Counted from the stretch's first letter, positions 1 through 6,947 are shown. The stretch is 11,340 nt of DNA from Flavobacteriales bacterium (GCA_020854015.1 JADZGG010000335.1:1-11340), one strand, 5' to 3'. Numbers and translations are program-made. The notes: generated by a model from the letters alone, not told the origin.

Positions 1-180
1 CAGGGCGTGGTGGACGCCTACAAGAACATCGGCGACATCAAGGTGCCGATCATCGTCCGCCTGCAGGGCACCAACGCCGTGGAGGCGAAGGAGCTGATCG
101 ACAAGAGCGGCCTGAAGGTGCTGAGCGCCGTGGCCCTGCAGGAAGCAGCGGACCGCGTGAAGGAGGTGCTGGCGAAGTAG
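1..180 (+). CDS. sucC: Succinyl-CoA synthetase (ADP-forming) subunit beta, C-terminal fragment
   Basis: Only the last 59 codons are present; the gene enters from the left edge in frame 1 and ends at TAG 178-180. The peptide contains the conserved C-terminal stretch of the beta subunit: a GVVDAYKNIGDIKVPIIVR segment, then LQGTN, then a KELIDKSGLKVLSA helix-strand and a final helix ending VKEVLAK. In the family, this part belongs to the ligase domain that meets the alpha subunit and contributes to the active site for succinyl-CoA + ADP + Pi to succinate + ATP + CoA, a TCA-cycle step in the cytoplasm. The ATP-grasp half lies outside the window. Codon use is strongly GC-biased, as expected for a well-expressed core gene. 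A short hairpin follows one base after the stop. Identification is firm despite the truncation. Confidence 0.93.
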   Translation, partial: QGVVDAYKNIGDIKVPIIVRLQGTNAVEAKELIDKSGLKVLSAVALQEAADRVKEVLAK

Positions 181-181
181 T

Positions 182-196
182 CCTGTCCGGAACAGG
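182..196 (+). terminator. Small hairpin just after sucC, possible weak terminator
   Basis: CCTGT (182-186) and ACAGG (192-196) form a perfect five-pair stem around the loop CCGGA, starting one base after the sucC stop codon. It is followed only by TCTT, not a real T-run, so it is at best a weak or attenuating terminator. It also occupies the space where a ribosome binding site for the next gene (ATG at 204) would lie. Confidence 0.25.
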
Positions 197-203
197 TCTT
201 GAC

Positions 204-578
204 ATGGTCGGGATCGCGATCACTTGTTGCCTCGCGGTGGGCGGGTTCATGAAGTGGCTGCGCAATGATCGAATGATCGCGGTGCTCTTGATCCTGACCG
301 GCATGCTCGCGGTCATAGGTGTTGTATATCGCGTTCCTGAGAACCCACGGCTGAACACGTGGGATGGACTTCTCGGACCACTTGCCTATGTGGCTTCTTA
401 CGCACTTTTGAGGCAAGCCTACCGATCCATCTTTCAGCGCGAGCCGACATACGCGTATCTGACTTGGTACGATTGGGAGGAGAGAAGGCGAATGAACTGG
501 TTCGATCTCGGAGTCCACATTCTGCCAATGCTCATTGGCATGGCGGTGCCTGCGATCGTCACTCGCGTTCTGGGATAA
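204..578 (+). CDS. Small integral membrane protein of unknown function
   Basis: A 124-residue protein with four probable membrane helices at about residues 2-17, 24-42, 54-70 and 101-120. Between helices 3 and 4 is a charged, aromatic loop (PTYAYLTWYDWEERRRMNW). I do not recognise the family, and no catalytic motif is visible. The start at ATG 204 is 23 bases after the sucC stop and lacks a clear Shine-Dalgarno; ATG 249 (Met16) is an alternative but would remove the first helix. Regular hydrophobic periodicity and the absence of a good overlapping competitor support a real gene. Base composition looks less GC-rich than the sucC end. It lies on the sucC strand, so it may be read through from it, but the spacing hairpin makes this uncertain. 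It converges on the antiporter gene. Confidence 0.7.
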   Translation: MVGIAITCCLAVGGFMKWLRNDRMIAVLLILTGMLAVIGVVYRVPENPRLNTWDGLLGPLAYVASYALLRQAYRSIFQREPTYAYLTWYDWEERRRMNWFDLGVHILPMLIGMAVPAIVTRVLG

Positions 579-686
579 CTTCGGACAGGAGCAACAAGCC
601 TTGGTGTTGAGTTCGATCATCTGATCTCTCATTCCCGCGCCGTCTTCTATCCCTCCATGATCAATGCGTTGTTGCGTCGCTGACCG

Positions 687-2177
687 CTAGCACGGTAACA
701 CCGCATCCGACCGCTCCAGGCCGAACCGCTCGATCACGGGCACCAACTTCTCGGGTCTCTTGGCCATCACCATCAACCGGTCGTTGGCCTCGATCTCGGT
801 GGATCCATCGGGGGAGGTGAACTGGCCGCTGCGCTCGATCAGGATGATCTGGGCGTCCTTCGGGAAGTGCAGGTCGACGATCAACTGCTCCACGGCCAGG
901 CTGTTCGGCGGCACGGTCAGGCTCATCAGCGTGCCGGTGAGCTGCTTGCTCAGCTCGATGTCCAGGGCGCTTTCCTGCCGGAAGCCCTTGGGACGTTCCA
1001 CCCGCAGCAGGCGCGCGGCGAGCGGGAGCGTGGAGCCCTGCAACAGCACCGAGGTGAGCACCGCGAAGAACACCACGTTGAAGATGAACTGCGCGTGGGC
1101 AAGGCCCGCGATCAGTGGATAGGTCGCGAACACGATGGGCACCGCTCCACGCAAGCCCACCCATGAGAGGAAGGTCTTCTGTCGCCAGGTGGCGCTACGG
1201 AACGGGGACAGGCTCACGAACACCGCCACCGGACGCGCCAGCACGATCAACACCACGCTGATCAGCAGCCCGGTGCCCATCACCGGCACCACCTGCTTGG
1301 GGAAGACCAACAGGCCCAGCGTGATGAACATGATGATCTGCACCAGCCAGGCCTGTCCGTCGTAGAAGCGGATCAGGCTCTTCTTATGGATGAAGTCGGC
1401 GTTGCCGAGCCCCACGCCTGCCAAGTACACCGCCAGGAACCCGTTGCCACCGAGCGTGTCGGTCGCCGCGAAGGTGAACATCATCAGCGCCAGCAGGAGC
1501 ACCGGATACAGCCCGTCGAACTGGAGCTTGATGCGGTTCAGTGTGAAGGTCATCAGGCGCCCCATGGCCCAGCCCGCCGCCGCCCCGATGGACATCTGGA
1601 TGAAGAAGCTCGGGATCAGGGACCAGAGCGAATCGTGTTCGCCCTTGATGATCCCGATCAAGCTCACCGTGAGGAAGAAGGCCATCGGGTCGTTGCTGCC
1701 GCTCTCCAGGTCCAGCAGGGGGCGCAGGTGGGCCTTCAAGCGCAGGTTGCGCGAACGGAGGATGGTGAAGACCGCTGCGGCATCGGTGGAGGAGACGATG
1801 GCGCCGATCAACAGCCCTTCCATCAGCGTGAGGTCGGTGAACATCGGCACCGCGAAGCCTACGATCACCGCCGTGATCAGCACACCCACCGTGGCCAGGG
1901 CCAGTCCCTGACCCAATATCGGCCGCACGCTTTCCCGCTTCGTGTCCAGTCCACCGGAGAACAGGATGAAGACCAAGGCAATGATCCCCAGTGTCTGCGC
2001 GAACCGGGCATCGTCGAAATAGATGAAGCCGAGTCCATCACTGCCGGCGATCATGCCGACCGCGATGAACAGGATCAGCGTGGGTACCCCCAAGCGACCG
2101 CTGGTCTTGCTGGCCAGGATGCTGGCGAAGAGCAGCAAGGCCCCGAGCAACAGCATGTGCTCCACGTGCATTCCCAT
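687..2177 (-). CDS. CPA1-family cation (K+ or Na+)/proton antiporter with C-terminal TrkA_C/RCK_C domain
   Basis: A 496-residue inner-membrane antiporter, close in layout to the NhaP2/CvrA (YcgO) potassium/proton antiporters. Residues 1-395 hold about 12-13 hydrophobic segments of the Na_H_Exchanger fold. Visible motifs are FSGGLD near residue 75, SSTDAAAVF at 129-137, ESGSNDP at 158-164 (Asp163 is the expected ion-binding aspartate, as in the CPA1 ND motif) and GLRGAVPI at 341-348. Residues about 405-485 form a cytoplasmic TrkA_C-like domain, a ligand-sensing module in many K+ transport proteins. I chose ATG at 2177-2175 (MGMHVEH); ATG 2171-2169 is equally possible, whereas the longer frame starting at 2222 would place a charged, unconserved tail before helix 1 and fill nearly all the divergent spacer. 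It probably extrudes K+ or Na+ in exchange for protons; the substrate cannot be settled from sequence. It is transcribed divergently from the hydrolase. Confidence 0.9.
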   Translation of the reverse strand: MGMHVEHMLLLGALLLFASILASKTSGRLGVPTLILFIAVGMIAGSDGLGFIYFDDARFAQTLGIIALVFILFSGGLDTKRESVRPILGQGLALATVGVLITAVIVGFAVPMFTDLTLMEGLLIGAIVSSTDAAAVFTILRSRNLRLKAHLRPLLDLESGSNDPMAFFLTVSLIGIIKGEHDSLWSLIPSFFIQMSIGAAAGWAMGRLMTFTLNRIKLQFDGLYPVLLLALMMFTFAATDTLGGNGFLAVYLAGVGLGNADFIHKKSLIRFYDGQAWLVQIIMFITLGLLVFPKQVVPVMGTGLLISVVLIVLARPVAVFVSLSPFRSATWRQKTFLSWVGLRGAVPIVFATYPLIAGLAHAQFIFNVVFFAVLTSVLLQGSTLPLAARLLRVERPKGFRQESALDIELSKQLTGTLMSLTVPPNSLAVEQLIVDLHFPKDAQIILIERSGQFTSPDGSTEIEANDRLMVMAKRPEKLVPVIERFGLERSDAVLPC

Positions 2178-2227
2178 GGATGACAAGATACCCTTGCTCA
2201 CGCGGTGTAGTTTCGGACCCACGCTCC

Positions 2228-2920
2228 ATGAACATCCTGCTCCTCCACGGTGCCCTCGGCACCAAGCGCCAGCTCGCCTTCCTCGCTGAAAGTCTGGACC
2301 ATGCCAACTGCCGCAGTATCACCTTCACCGGACACGGGGAGAACGACCTGCCACCTGAAGTCTTGAGCTTCGATCAGTTCTTACGTGACGTTGATGAGGC
2401 CATGCTGAAGGTTTCCGGTCCGGCACACCTGTTCGGGTACAGCATGGGCGGCTACGTGGCCCTGCTCTGGGCTGCAAGGAACCCGACCCGCGTGGCTTCG
2501 GTGAGCACTTTAGGCACCAAGCTGGTCTGGACCCCCGAAAGCTTGCAGAAGGAATTGAAGAAGCTGGATCCTGTTCTAATGGAGGAGAAGGTCCCCGAGT
2601 TCGCGCTGGGCCTCGCCGCTGCTCATGGCCCCGAACGCTGGAAAGACCTTGTCACCGCCACCGCTGACCTGATGACCCGCCTGGCCGCTCAGCCGCTGCT
2701 AACGGATGAAATGCTGGCCGCTATTGAATGCCCGGTGCTTCTGGGAGTTGGTGACCGCGACACAACAGCTTCCCCGGAGGATACAATGGCCACTTCGCGG
2801 AAGATCAAAGACGCAGGTGTCATGATCTTTCCACGCACCCGCCACCCCTTCGAGGAAGTGGATCTTGACCTACTGATCACGCAGCTGTCGCGGTTCTGGG
2901 AGGGAGCGGATGGGGAGTGA
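2228..2920 (+). CDS. Alpha/beta-fold hydrolase
   Basis: A 230-residue cytoplasmic enzyme with a complete alpha/beta hydrolase triad. The N-terminal strand ends in LLLHGALG (residues 4-11; HG is the usual oxyanion-hole motif). The nucleophile elbow is GYSMGG at 70-75 with Ser72. The acid is Asp178 in GVGDRD, and the base is His206 in RTRHPFEE. There is no signal peptide. ATG 2228 is preferred over the in-frame ATG 2180 because the latter adds an unconserved tail and would overlap the divergent antiporter start; no strong Shine-Dalgarno is present. Length and layout resemble small esterases and the MenH/BioH-like group, but the substrate cannot be assigned and no menaquinone or biotin genes are nearby. 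The stop codon abuts the stop of the convergent gene with no gap. Confidence 0.85.
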   Translation: MNILLLHGALGTKRQLAFLAESLDHANCRSITFTGHGENDLPPEVLSFDQFLRDVDEAMLKVSGPAHLFGYSMGGYVALLWAARNPTRVASVSTLGTKLVWTPESLQKELKKLDPVLMEEKVPEFALGLAAAHGPERWKDLVTATADLMTRLAAQPLLTDEMLAAIECPVLLGVGDRDTTASPEDTMATSRKIKDAGVMIFPRTRHPFEEVDLDLLITQLSRFWEGADGE

Positions 2921-3715
2921 TCACCAGATCAGCTTCGTGGAGGTCCAGCCGTGAACGGTCCAGTAGTACCGGCATTGCTCTGGGCTTACCTGCACTTCGT
3001 TCAGTCGGTAGCGTGCCATCCAGCAGTAAGGCCCCTTGCCTTTCAGGCGGCTAACGGACACCTGAACATGCGCATCCGGTGCCTCGAACCGCTCACCCAC
3101 CGTGTAGCTGCCGATCCACAACGTATCCTTCGGGCCGATGGTGTAGGTGCCGCCGGTCAAGGCGGGAGATGGATCCTTGACGAACACGGACAACTTGCAC
3201 GTCCATTTCGTCGGATTCACCACGAACACCTCGTTCACGAACAGCTTCTGGCATTCCACCACCTGTTGAACCTTCTGCTGCTCAATAACGGGTCGTACTA
3301 TGGTGCCTGGGCGGGGGATCAAGCCTTCGTTGTCATGTCCTTGTTCGCTGAAACCGGTCCGGTTCCCTTCCGCGTCGAAGGTGGTTACGCTGCGGTACCA
3401 CTGGATCCCACCGTCCGGTGCATCACTAACCTCCACCTTGCTCACGGCCCCGTTTGGATGGTACTCGAAATGCGCGCTGGCATGTCCGGCGAACCACCGA
3501 GTGTGATAGTTGAAGATCTCCCGACCACTGCGGTCATACGCCAAGCTACGGCCCCACCGCTGGTCCTTGTCCGTCCATTCCTTGGTGCTGAGCTGGCCTG
3601 TGGTGTAGTAGTGAAGGACCACCCGTCCGCTATCGGTCTCGACGGTGCGTGTCCGCCCTTGACCATGCAGGAGCGATGTCGTCAGAAGGAGGGGAATGCT
3701 GAGCAACAGGCGCAT
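2921..3715 (-). CDS. Secreted MORN/YwqK-like repeat protein of unknown function
   Basis: A 264-residue protein beginning with a clear signal peptide (MRLLLSIPLLLTTSLLHGQG, cleavage probably around residue 18-20). Residues about 28-125 contain degenerate repeats with the pattern hydrophobic-Y-x-x-G-x-h: YYTTGQL near 36, YDRSGRE near 60, YHPNGAV near 85 and FDAEGNR near 113. These resemble the MORN_2/YwqK-type repeats common in secreted Bacteroidota proteins. Residues about 150-264 look like a beta-rich domain with Cys154, Cys173, Cys231 and Cys248 (approximate) and many Trp/Tyr, which I do not recognise. ATG 3715 gives the best signal peptide; ATGs at 3736 and 3754 would only lengthen its N-region. 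The open frame continues far upstream, antisense to the biotin carboxylase gene, but that extension is not protein-like. Role: probably envelope-associated; no enzymatic motif is seen. Confidence 0.8.
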   Translation of the reverse strand: MRLLLSIPLLLTTSLLHGQGRTRTVETDSGRVVLHYYTTGQLSTKEWTDKDQRWGRSLAYDRSGREIFNYHTRWFAGHASAHFEYHPNGAVSKVEVSDAPDGGIQWYRSVTTFDAEGNRTGFSEQGHDNEGLIPRPGTIVRPVIEQQKVQQVVECQKLFVNEVFVVNPTKWTCKLSVFVKDPSPALTGGTYTIGPKDTLWIGSYTVGERFEAPDAHVQVSVSRLKGKGPYCWMARYRLNEVQVSPEQCRYYWTVHGWTSTKLIW

Positions 3716-3793
3716 GATCGGGAAGTTGCCAAACATCAGGCCAAGCCTTCGCATCTTCGCGCTCCCTATCCCTTCAGGGAATTCGACCCCGAG
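3716..3793. promoter_or_regulatory. Divergent spacer between the secreted MORN-like gene and the biotin carboxylase gene
   Basis: These 78 bases must carry signals for two divergent genes. On the minus strand, GATGTTTG (3730-3737) matches seven of eight positions of a TAnnTTTG -7 element, placed 15 bases before the ATG at 3715. A perfect 12-base palindrome, TCCCTTCAGGGA, sits at 3769-3780, 13 bases before the accC ATG; it could be a small operator or chance. No clear plus-strand -7 element is visible. Confidence 0.3.
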
Positions 3794-5290
3794 ATGGCCA
3801 AGAAGAAGATCCAGAAGCTCCTCGTCGCCAACCGTGGCGAGATCGCCCTGCGCGTGATGCGCTCCGCCCGCGAGATGGGTATCAGCACCGTGGCCGTGTA
3901 CTCCGAGGCCGATCGAAATGCGCCCTTCGTTCGTTTCGCCGATGAGGCTGTCTGCATCGGGCCCGCGGCCAGTAAGGAGAGCTACCTCGTGTTCGAGAAG
4001 ATCATCAAGGTCTGCAAGGACCTGAAGGTGGATGCTGTGCACCCAGGCTACGGCTTCCTCAGTGAGAACGGCGACTTCTGCCGGGCCTTGGAGAAGGCCG
4101 GCGTGATCTTCGTCGGTCCTTCGCCTCAAGCCATGAAGGTGATGGGCGACAAGCTCGCCGCCAAGGAAGCGGTGAAGAACCATGGAGTCCCTCTCGTGCC
4201 TGGTACGGAAGGCGCGGTGAGCGGGTTGGAAGAAGCGATCAAGGTCGCGAAGACCATCACCTTTCCCATCCTCATCAAGGCTGCGGCCGGAGGAGGTGGC
4301 AAGGGCATGCGGATCGTGGAGCAGGAGAGCGAACTGAAAGAAGGACTGGAGCGCGCCATCAGCGAGGCACAGAACGCTTTCGGCGACGGCAGCGTGTTCA
4401 TCGAAAAGTACGTGGCCGGTCCTCGCCACATCGAAGTGCAGATCATGGCCGACAGCCACGGCAACACCTGCTACCTCTTCGAGCGCGAATGCAGCATACA
4501 GCGCCGTCACCAGAAAGTGGTGGAAGAGGCTCCCAGCGCCGTTCTCACTCCAGAGCTGCGCAAGCGGATGGGCGAGGCCGCGGTGGCTGTTGCCCGCAGC
4601 GTGGACTACACCGGCGCCGGCACTGTGGAGTTCCTGCTCGATGAGCAGAAGAACTTCTACTTCATGGAGATGAACACCCGCCTGCAGGTGGAGCATCCCG
4701 TCACGGAAATGATCACCGGCCTGGATCTGGTGAAGCTACAGATCCGCGTGGCGGAAGGGGAGCAGCTGCCCTTTACACAGGACGACCTGAAGATCAACGG
4801 CCACGCCATCGAGGTACGTGTGTACGCCGAGGATCCCGCGAACAACTTTCTACCGGACATCGGTACGCTGACAACCTATCGTCCGCCGCAAGGTCCCGGG
4901 GTCCGTGTGGATGACGGCTTTGAAGAGGGGATGACCATCCCGATCTTTTACGACCCCATGATCGCCAAGTTGATCACGCACGGGGCCACGCGCGAAGAGG
5001 CCATCAGCCGTATGGAGCGCGCCATTGACGACTATGCCATCGCCGGCGTGGAGACCACCTTGCCTTTCTGCCGCTTCGTCATGGGGCACGAGACGTTCCG
5101 CAAAGGCCAGTACGACACGCACTTCGTGCGGGACCATTTCCGACCTGAGGTGCTTCTGGGGAATGACACCGGTGAGGGTGAAGCTGCCGCATTGGTGGCG
5201 GCCCAGCTCTTTGCGGACCGCTCGAACCGCCCTGCGGCCCAGCCGGTTGGCGCTGCCGCAGAAGTGTCTCCTTGGAAACTAAAGCGATGA
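3794..5290 (+). CDS. accC: Biotin carboxylase subunit of an acyl-CoA (acetyl- or propionyl-CoA) carboxylase
   Basis: A 498-residue cytoplasmic enzyme that carboxylates the biotin of a carrier protein using ATP and bicarbonate. Domains in order are the N-terminal biotin-carboxylase fold (1-115, starting KKIQKLLVANRGEIALR), ATP-grasp (about 116-325) and the C-terminal biotin-carboxylase domain (about 338-445). Residues matching the E. coli AccC active site are present: Lys120, Lys162 before the glycine loop GGGGKG (166-171), His212, Lys241, Glu279, Glu292, Asn294, Arg296, Glu300 and Arg342. Residues after about 450 are an Ala-rich tail ending SPWKLKR, about 50 longer than E. coli AccC and reminiscent of the separate PccA-type subunits of Bacteroidota. 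No biotin carrier or carboxyltransferase gene is adjacent, so acetyl-CoA versus propionyl-CoA use is open. ATG 3794 matches the family N-terminus; the frame is open for a further 843 bases upstream, but that is antisense to the secreted MORN-like gene. Confidence 0.93.
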   Translation: MAKKKIQKLLVANRGEIALRVMRSAREMGISTVAVYSEADRNAPFVRFADEAVCIGPAASKESYLVFEKIIKVCKDLKVDAVHPGYGFLSENGDFCRALEKAGVIFVGPSPQAMKVMGDKLAAKEAVKNHGVPLVPGTEGAVSGLEEAIKVAKTITFPILIKAAAGGGGKGMRIVEQESELKEGLERAISEAQNAFGDGSVFIEKYVAGPRHIEVQIMADSHGNTCYLFERECSIQRRHQKVVEEAPSAVLTPELRKRMGEAAVAVARSVDYTGAGTVEFLLDEQKNFYFMEMNTRLQVEHPVTEMITGLDLVKLQIRVAEGEQLPFTQDDLKINGHAIEVRVYAEDPANNFLPDIGTLTTYRPPQGPGVRVDDGFEEGMTIPIFYDPMIAKLITHGATREEAISRMERAIDDYAIAGVETTLPFCRFVMGHETFRKGQYDTHFVRDHFRPEVLLGNDTGEGEAAALVAAQLFADRSNRPAAQPVGAAAEVSPWKLKR

Positions 5291-5356
5291 ATCAGGAGTA
5301 AGAAAGGACGAAAGGCCTTTCCCTTGCGTTGTACCTTTCCGCAAGGTCGGCCGAAC
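5291..5356 (+). promoter_or_regulatory. Spacer with palindrome and hairpin ahead of the DUF4294 gene
   Basis: This 66-base spacer contains the perfect palindrome AAAGGCCTTT (5311-5320) and, right after it, a seven-pair inverted repeat, CCTTGCG (5322-5328) with CGCAAGG (5340-5346), loop 11 bases. TACCTTTC (5332-5339), inside the loop, matches seven of eight positions of TAnnTTTG. No T-run follows, so a strong intrinsic terminator is unlikely; a promoter or leader structure for the DUF4294 gene is the alternative. Confidence 0.3.
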
Positions 5357-6052
5357 ATGATCCTCTTTCGCGCCCTTCTCCCGGTGCTGTTGTTGACCTG
5401 CGCTGCGGTGCCATCCACTGCGCAAGGCCAGGTGCTTGTACCTGCTCAAGTGGAAGGCACGGACACGGTGCCCCTGTTCTTGTTGGAGGATCATACCGTG
5501 GACGGCGTGATGGGCCCCAAGGCGCGTCGCCAGCAGGAGAAGATCGACGAACTGACCCGAAACGTGCTGAAGGTCTACCCCTACGCCAGGGTCACCGCAA
5601 AGCTGCTGGCCGAGTATGAGAACGATCTCTCGCAGATCCAGAAGGAACACGACAAGGACCTGTATGTGAAGCTTGCTGAGGCCGAGCTTCGGGCAGAGTT
5701 CGAGGAGGAGGTCAAGAACATGACCATCAGCCAGGGGCGTTTGCTCATCAAGCTCATCGACAGGGAGACGGGAAGCACCAGTTACGAACTGGTCAAGGAG
5801 CTCCGTGGCGGATTCCAGGCCTGGTTATGGCAAGGTGTGGCCCGCATATTCGGCAATGACCTCAAGGATGACTACGATCCTGAAGGTGATGACGCCTTGG
5901 TGGAAAGTGTGGTTCGCCGCATTGAGAACGGTGACCTGGCGACGGCTCCCCGCACCGCTCGCACGGAGAAGGCCCAGGCCCGCCTCGAGAAGCGCAAAGC
6001 GCGTCTCTTCAAGAAGTACGGCCTCGCGTACGGCCATGTCACCGCGAACTGA
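5357..6052 (+). CDS. Secreted DUF4294 domain-containing protein
   Basis: A 231-residue protein with an N-terminal signal peptide (RALLPVLLLTCAAVPSTAQG, cleavage near residue 23). The DUF4294 hallmarks are visible: a YPYARVTAKLLAEYE helix at 74-88, then a long charged helix, then the conserved RLLIKLIDRETGSTSYEL block at 128-145, ELRGGFQAWLWQ at 148-159, and a FGNDLKDDYDPEGDD segment at 165-179. The function of this family is unknown; it occurs mainly in Bacteroidota. After residue 200 comes a basic tail rich in Lys/Arg (EKAQARLEKRKARLFKKYG). ATG 5357 is preferred over ATG 5324 because it begins directly at the signal peptide and the longer form would include the hairpin at 5322-5346. The gene follows the biotin carboxylase by 66 bases on the same strand and could be co-transcribed. 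It converges closely on the methyltransferase gene (13-base gap). Confidence 0.85.
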   Translation: MILFRALLPVLLLTCAAVPSTAQGQVLVPAQVEGTDTVPLFLLEDHTVDGVMGPKARRQQEKIDELTRNVLKVYPYARVTAKLLAEYENDLSQIQKEHDKDLYVKLAEAELRAEFEEEVKNMTISQGRLLIKLIDRETGSTSYELVKELRGGFQAWLWQGVARIFGNDLKDDYDPEGDDALVESVVRRIENGDLATAPRTARTEKAQARLEKRKARLFKKYGLAYGHVTAN

Positions 6053-6065
6053 GCGCTGGTGAACT

Positions 6066-6947
6066 CTAGTCTTTCGTGAACGACGCTTTCAGCGTCATGC
6101 CCGTACCGGTCCAGCTGAGCAGGTGGTTCAGCATGTTCTTCGCAGCGTTGAAGTACCATTTTCCTCCGATGCGGTCGCGCATCTCCTCGTCCGGGTCGTT
6201 GGACAGCGCCATCGGCCCATCCGGGCTTTGAAGGGAGGTTTGGAGGCGGGTGAAGCTGATGCCGGTGGTAAGGAAGCTGCGTTTCCGGAATCCCTGTGCC
6301 TCCAAGGCTTGGGTAAGCGTACGGCGTGTGAAGTAGCTCAGATGCTCAGGGTACTCGATGATGCTGTAGGATGCCTTGAAGCGAAAGCGCAGCACGGCGT
6401 TGAAGTTCGGCGTGGTGCAGTAGAGCATACCGCCTTTCCGCAGCAGCGCATGGATCGCTGTGATCTCCGCGTGAGGGTCGGTCACATGCTCCAGTACTTC
6501 GAGCGAAGTGATCACATCGAAGGGTTGCATTGGCATGTTCGCCGGATCGAGCGGACCTTGGACCATCGGGATCCCTTTGGCCTCACAAATGCGGATCGCG
6601 GCATCGGAGTATTCGGTCCCCCACACTTCCCAGCCCCTGAGCTTGGCCCGTTCCAGGAAATGGCCTGTACCACAGCCCACATCCAATAGCCGGTTGTTCT
6701 TCCGATAAGCCTCGAACCCGTCCAACAGATGGTCATAGACCTTGGCCGTGTGGGGAGAAAGGGGCTTGTCCTCGCTGTAGGCGTAGGTGCTATAGAAGTC
6801 TGCAAGCTCTTGCTCCGTAGGGATGCGGCGCATGAACACGAAGCTGCACCCCTGGCATTTAACCAACCCGTGGCGCTCGTAGTCGGGTAGGAGCGGTATC
6901 CGTTGGTCGCTGCATAGCAGGCAAGCCGTGTGGTAGGCAGGGGTCAT
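6066..6947 (-). CDS. Class I SAM-dependent methyltransferase with N-terminal CxxC-CxxC segment
   Basis: A 293-residue cytoplasmic protein. Residues 1-40 hold two CxxC pairs (Cys9/Cys12 and Cys31/Cys34, CLLC and CQGC), a zinc-ribbon-like module often found before this methyltransferase type. The Rossmann methyltransferase domain follows: motif I LLDVGCGTGHFLE at 87-99, the acidic end of the second strand (GTEYS, 110-114), and VITSLEVLEHV at 145-155, typical of the UbiE/Methyltransf_11/23 group. YPEHLSYFTRRTL at 199-211 recurs in proteins annotated as sugar or small-molecule methyltransferases. ATG 6947 starts just ahead of the first Cys pair; the longer frame to 7046 would overlap the upstream DUF4126 gene by 56 bases without adding recognisable sequence. 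The substrate is unknown. It is the last gene of the probable four-gene minus-strand operon, 43 bases after the DUF4126 stop. Confidence 0.88.
   Translation of the reverse strand: MTPAYHTACLLCSDQRIPLLPDYERHGLVKCQGCSFVFMRRIPTEQELADFYSTYAYSEDKPLSPHTAKVYDHLLDGFEAYRKNNRLLDVGCGTGHFLERAKLRGWEVWGTEYSDAAIRICEAKGIPMVQGPLDPANMPMQPFDVITSLEVLEHVTDPHAEITAIHALLRKGGMLYCTTPNFNAVLRFRFKASYSIIEYPEHLSYFTRRTLTQALEAQGFRKRSFLTTGISFTRLQTSLQSPDGPMALSNDPDEEMRDRIGGKWYFNAAKNMLNHLLSWTGTGMTLKASFTKD

Noticed and set aside
18..632. Minus-strand frame of 204 residues across the sucC end and the small membrane protein gene
   Set aside because: It overlaps the unmistakable sucC C-terminus and has no protein-like hydrophobic pattern or motif.
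1386..2183. Long plus-strand frame opposite the antiporter gene (265 residues)
   Set aside because: Its composition is dominated by Gln, His, Arg, Asp and Glu, typical of the complement of a membrane-protein gene; it overlaps a convincingly conserved antiporter.
2208..2215. TAGTTTCG ahead of the alpha/beta hydrolase as a -7 promoter element
   Set aside because: Seven of eight positions match, but there is no -33 element at suitable spacing and the leader would be only a few bases long.
2951..3793. A plus-strand frame extending the biotin carboxylase upstream to 779 residues, apparent fusion
   Set aside because: The added part is antisense to the MORN-like gene and has no domain character; the biotin-carboxylase N-terminus at 3794 matches the family start.
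3716..4696. A minus-strand open frame continuing upstream of the secreted MORN-like gene to give a 591-residue protein
   Set aside because: The extension is antisense to the biotin carboxylase, is rich in His/Leu/Ala as expected for a GC-rich shadow frame, and precedes a clear signal peptide that must be N-terminal.
6082..6096. GACGCT-TTC-AGCGTC hairpin near the 3' end of the methyltransferase as a terminator
   Set aside because: The six-pair stem is inside coding sequence and has no T-run on either strand; it may be chance or a weak bidirectional signal.
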